This document shows, one piece after another, positions 63,824 to 64,000 of a DNA stretch of 64,000 nt. The first letter of the stretch is position 1, and the number at the start of each line of letters is the position of its first letter. The stretch is from CALCMJ01 sp964475415 (GTDB taxonomy: Bacteria; Bacteroidota; Bacteroidia; Chitinophagales; Saprospiraceae): the NCBI GenBank assembly GCA_964475415.1, contig CAYYWZ010000004.1, positions 54,602-118,601 on the forward strand. The letters are read 5' to 3'. A program made the position numbers and the translations under genes. Under the pieces are notes generated by a model. That model did no database searches. It had not been told where the DNA came from and saw only the letters and a program-made list of their open reading frames with translations.

Positions 63824-64000
63824 GTGTGCTCTGAATGGAAACCAAGACGATTGATTAAGTCAAATAAACTTGGAGACCAATGCTGTAATTAAGATGGAGG
63901 AAGGCCCTCCGTAGACGCTGTACAGGCGGAGTCTACAAATCGCCTTTAGGTGCTGAAGAAGTGATTCTTTGGTATTGAGCGTAAAAGGAAAAGGCTTGGT
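63824..64000 (+). mobile_element. Probable 5' end of a group II intron (partial)
   Basis: From 63824 the DNA is GC-richer than its neighbours and begins GTGTG, the group II 5' consensus (GUGYG). TTAAGTC at 63855-63861, then CTGTAATTAAG, echo a region of domain I in the lactococcal Ll.LtrB intron. Hairpins are abundant: CCAAG/CTTGG (63842-63846 with 63869-63873), GGAGG/CCTCC (63896-63910) and GTAGAC/GTCTAC (63911-63936). The reverse transcriptase would lie beyond the window. It is oriented as the upstream gene and is inserted 29 bases after its stop. The match is from memory and motif level. Confidence 0.6.

Noticed and set aside
63824..64000. RNase P RNA, tmRNA or rRNA as the structured segment
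   Set aside because: No characteristic RNase P, tmRNA or rRNA sequence blocks were recognised, whereas the GUGYG start and domain I echoes fit a group II intron.
1..64000. CRISPR arrays, transposase genes, prophage or plasmid origins
   Set aside because: No regular spacer-repeat arrays, transposases, phage structural genes or replication proteins were found.

Overview
The window looks like a chromosomal segment of a low-GC member of the Bacteroidota. The evidence is the type IX secretion (T9SS) cargo with type A and type B C-terminal sorting domains, a T9SS plug protein, Bacteroidota-type -7 promoter motifs (TAnnTTTG or TAnnTTCG), weak or absent Shine-Dalgarno sequences, and many short lipoproteins. 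The dockerin-like and T9SS cargo, the ASPIC/UnbV lipoprotein and the DUF5777 barrel beside cytochromes suggest Saprospiria or a relative; that placement is inference. No tRNA, rRNA, CRISPR array, transposase or prophage was seen.

Layout. 1-2776 (-): N-terminal part of a multi-PAS sensor, running off the left edge. 3089-5928: Crp/Fnr regulator, thioredoxin-like lipoprotein, glycosyltransferase and cysQ. 6106-9173: a short leader ending in a strong terminator, then an M1 peptidase with a barrel-like C-terminus. 9185-11048: second thioredoxin lipoprotein and peptidase T. 11112-18380 (-): RND efflux operon tetR-tolC-adaptor-pump, ending in pdxH. 18563-22951 (+): anmK, an SDR enzyme and an EF-G paralog lacking the catalytic histidine. 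23452-26272: bacilliredoxin and a secreted cytochrome/DUF5777 module. 26324-30091 (-): TolC, HlyD adaptor and a glycosyltransferase-HIT fusion. 30277-42300: T9SS plug protein, guaB, tadA, pcm, phosphohexomutase, a lamin-tail/EEP-phosphatase operon, asd and a coiled-coil protein. 42428-45973 (-): secreted fungalysin-type M36 protease. 46076-52662 (+): rlmB, TraB/GumN, gamma carbonic anhydrase-like protein, a large VCBS/ASPIC lipoprotein and an EamA transporter. 52961-57484: two T9SS cargo genes; the first has its signal-peptide start out of frame across a 7-bp tandem repeat. 57636-63066: prs-rplY, nitrilase, NlpC/P60 lipoprotein, adk-obgE-NUDIX. 63352-63794: an NTF2-like gene, also with its signal peptide out of frame. 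63824-64000: a structured, GC-richer segment resembling the 5' end of a group II intron.

How the genes fit together. Most are housekeeping (purine and PRPP metabolism, lysine/threonine precursors, vitamin B6, translation, ribosome assembly, cell-wall recycling). Around them is an envelope and secretion layer: T9SS plug, T9SS cargo, two TolC systems, lipoproteins and periplasmic redox proteins. The points most worth following are the candidate phase-variable T9SS cargo gene, the probable group II intron, the EF-G paralog with a degenerate GTPase centre, the glycosyltransferase-HIT fusion, and the leader/terminator ahead of the M1 peptidase.
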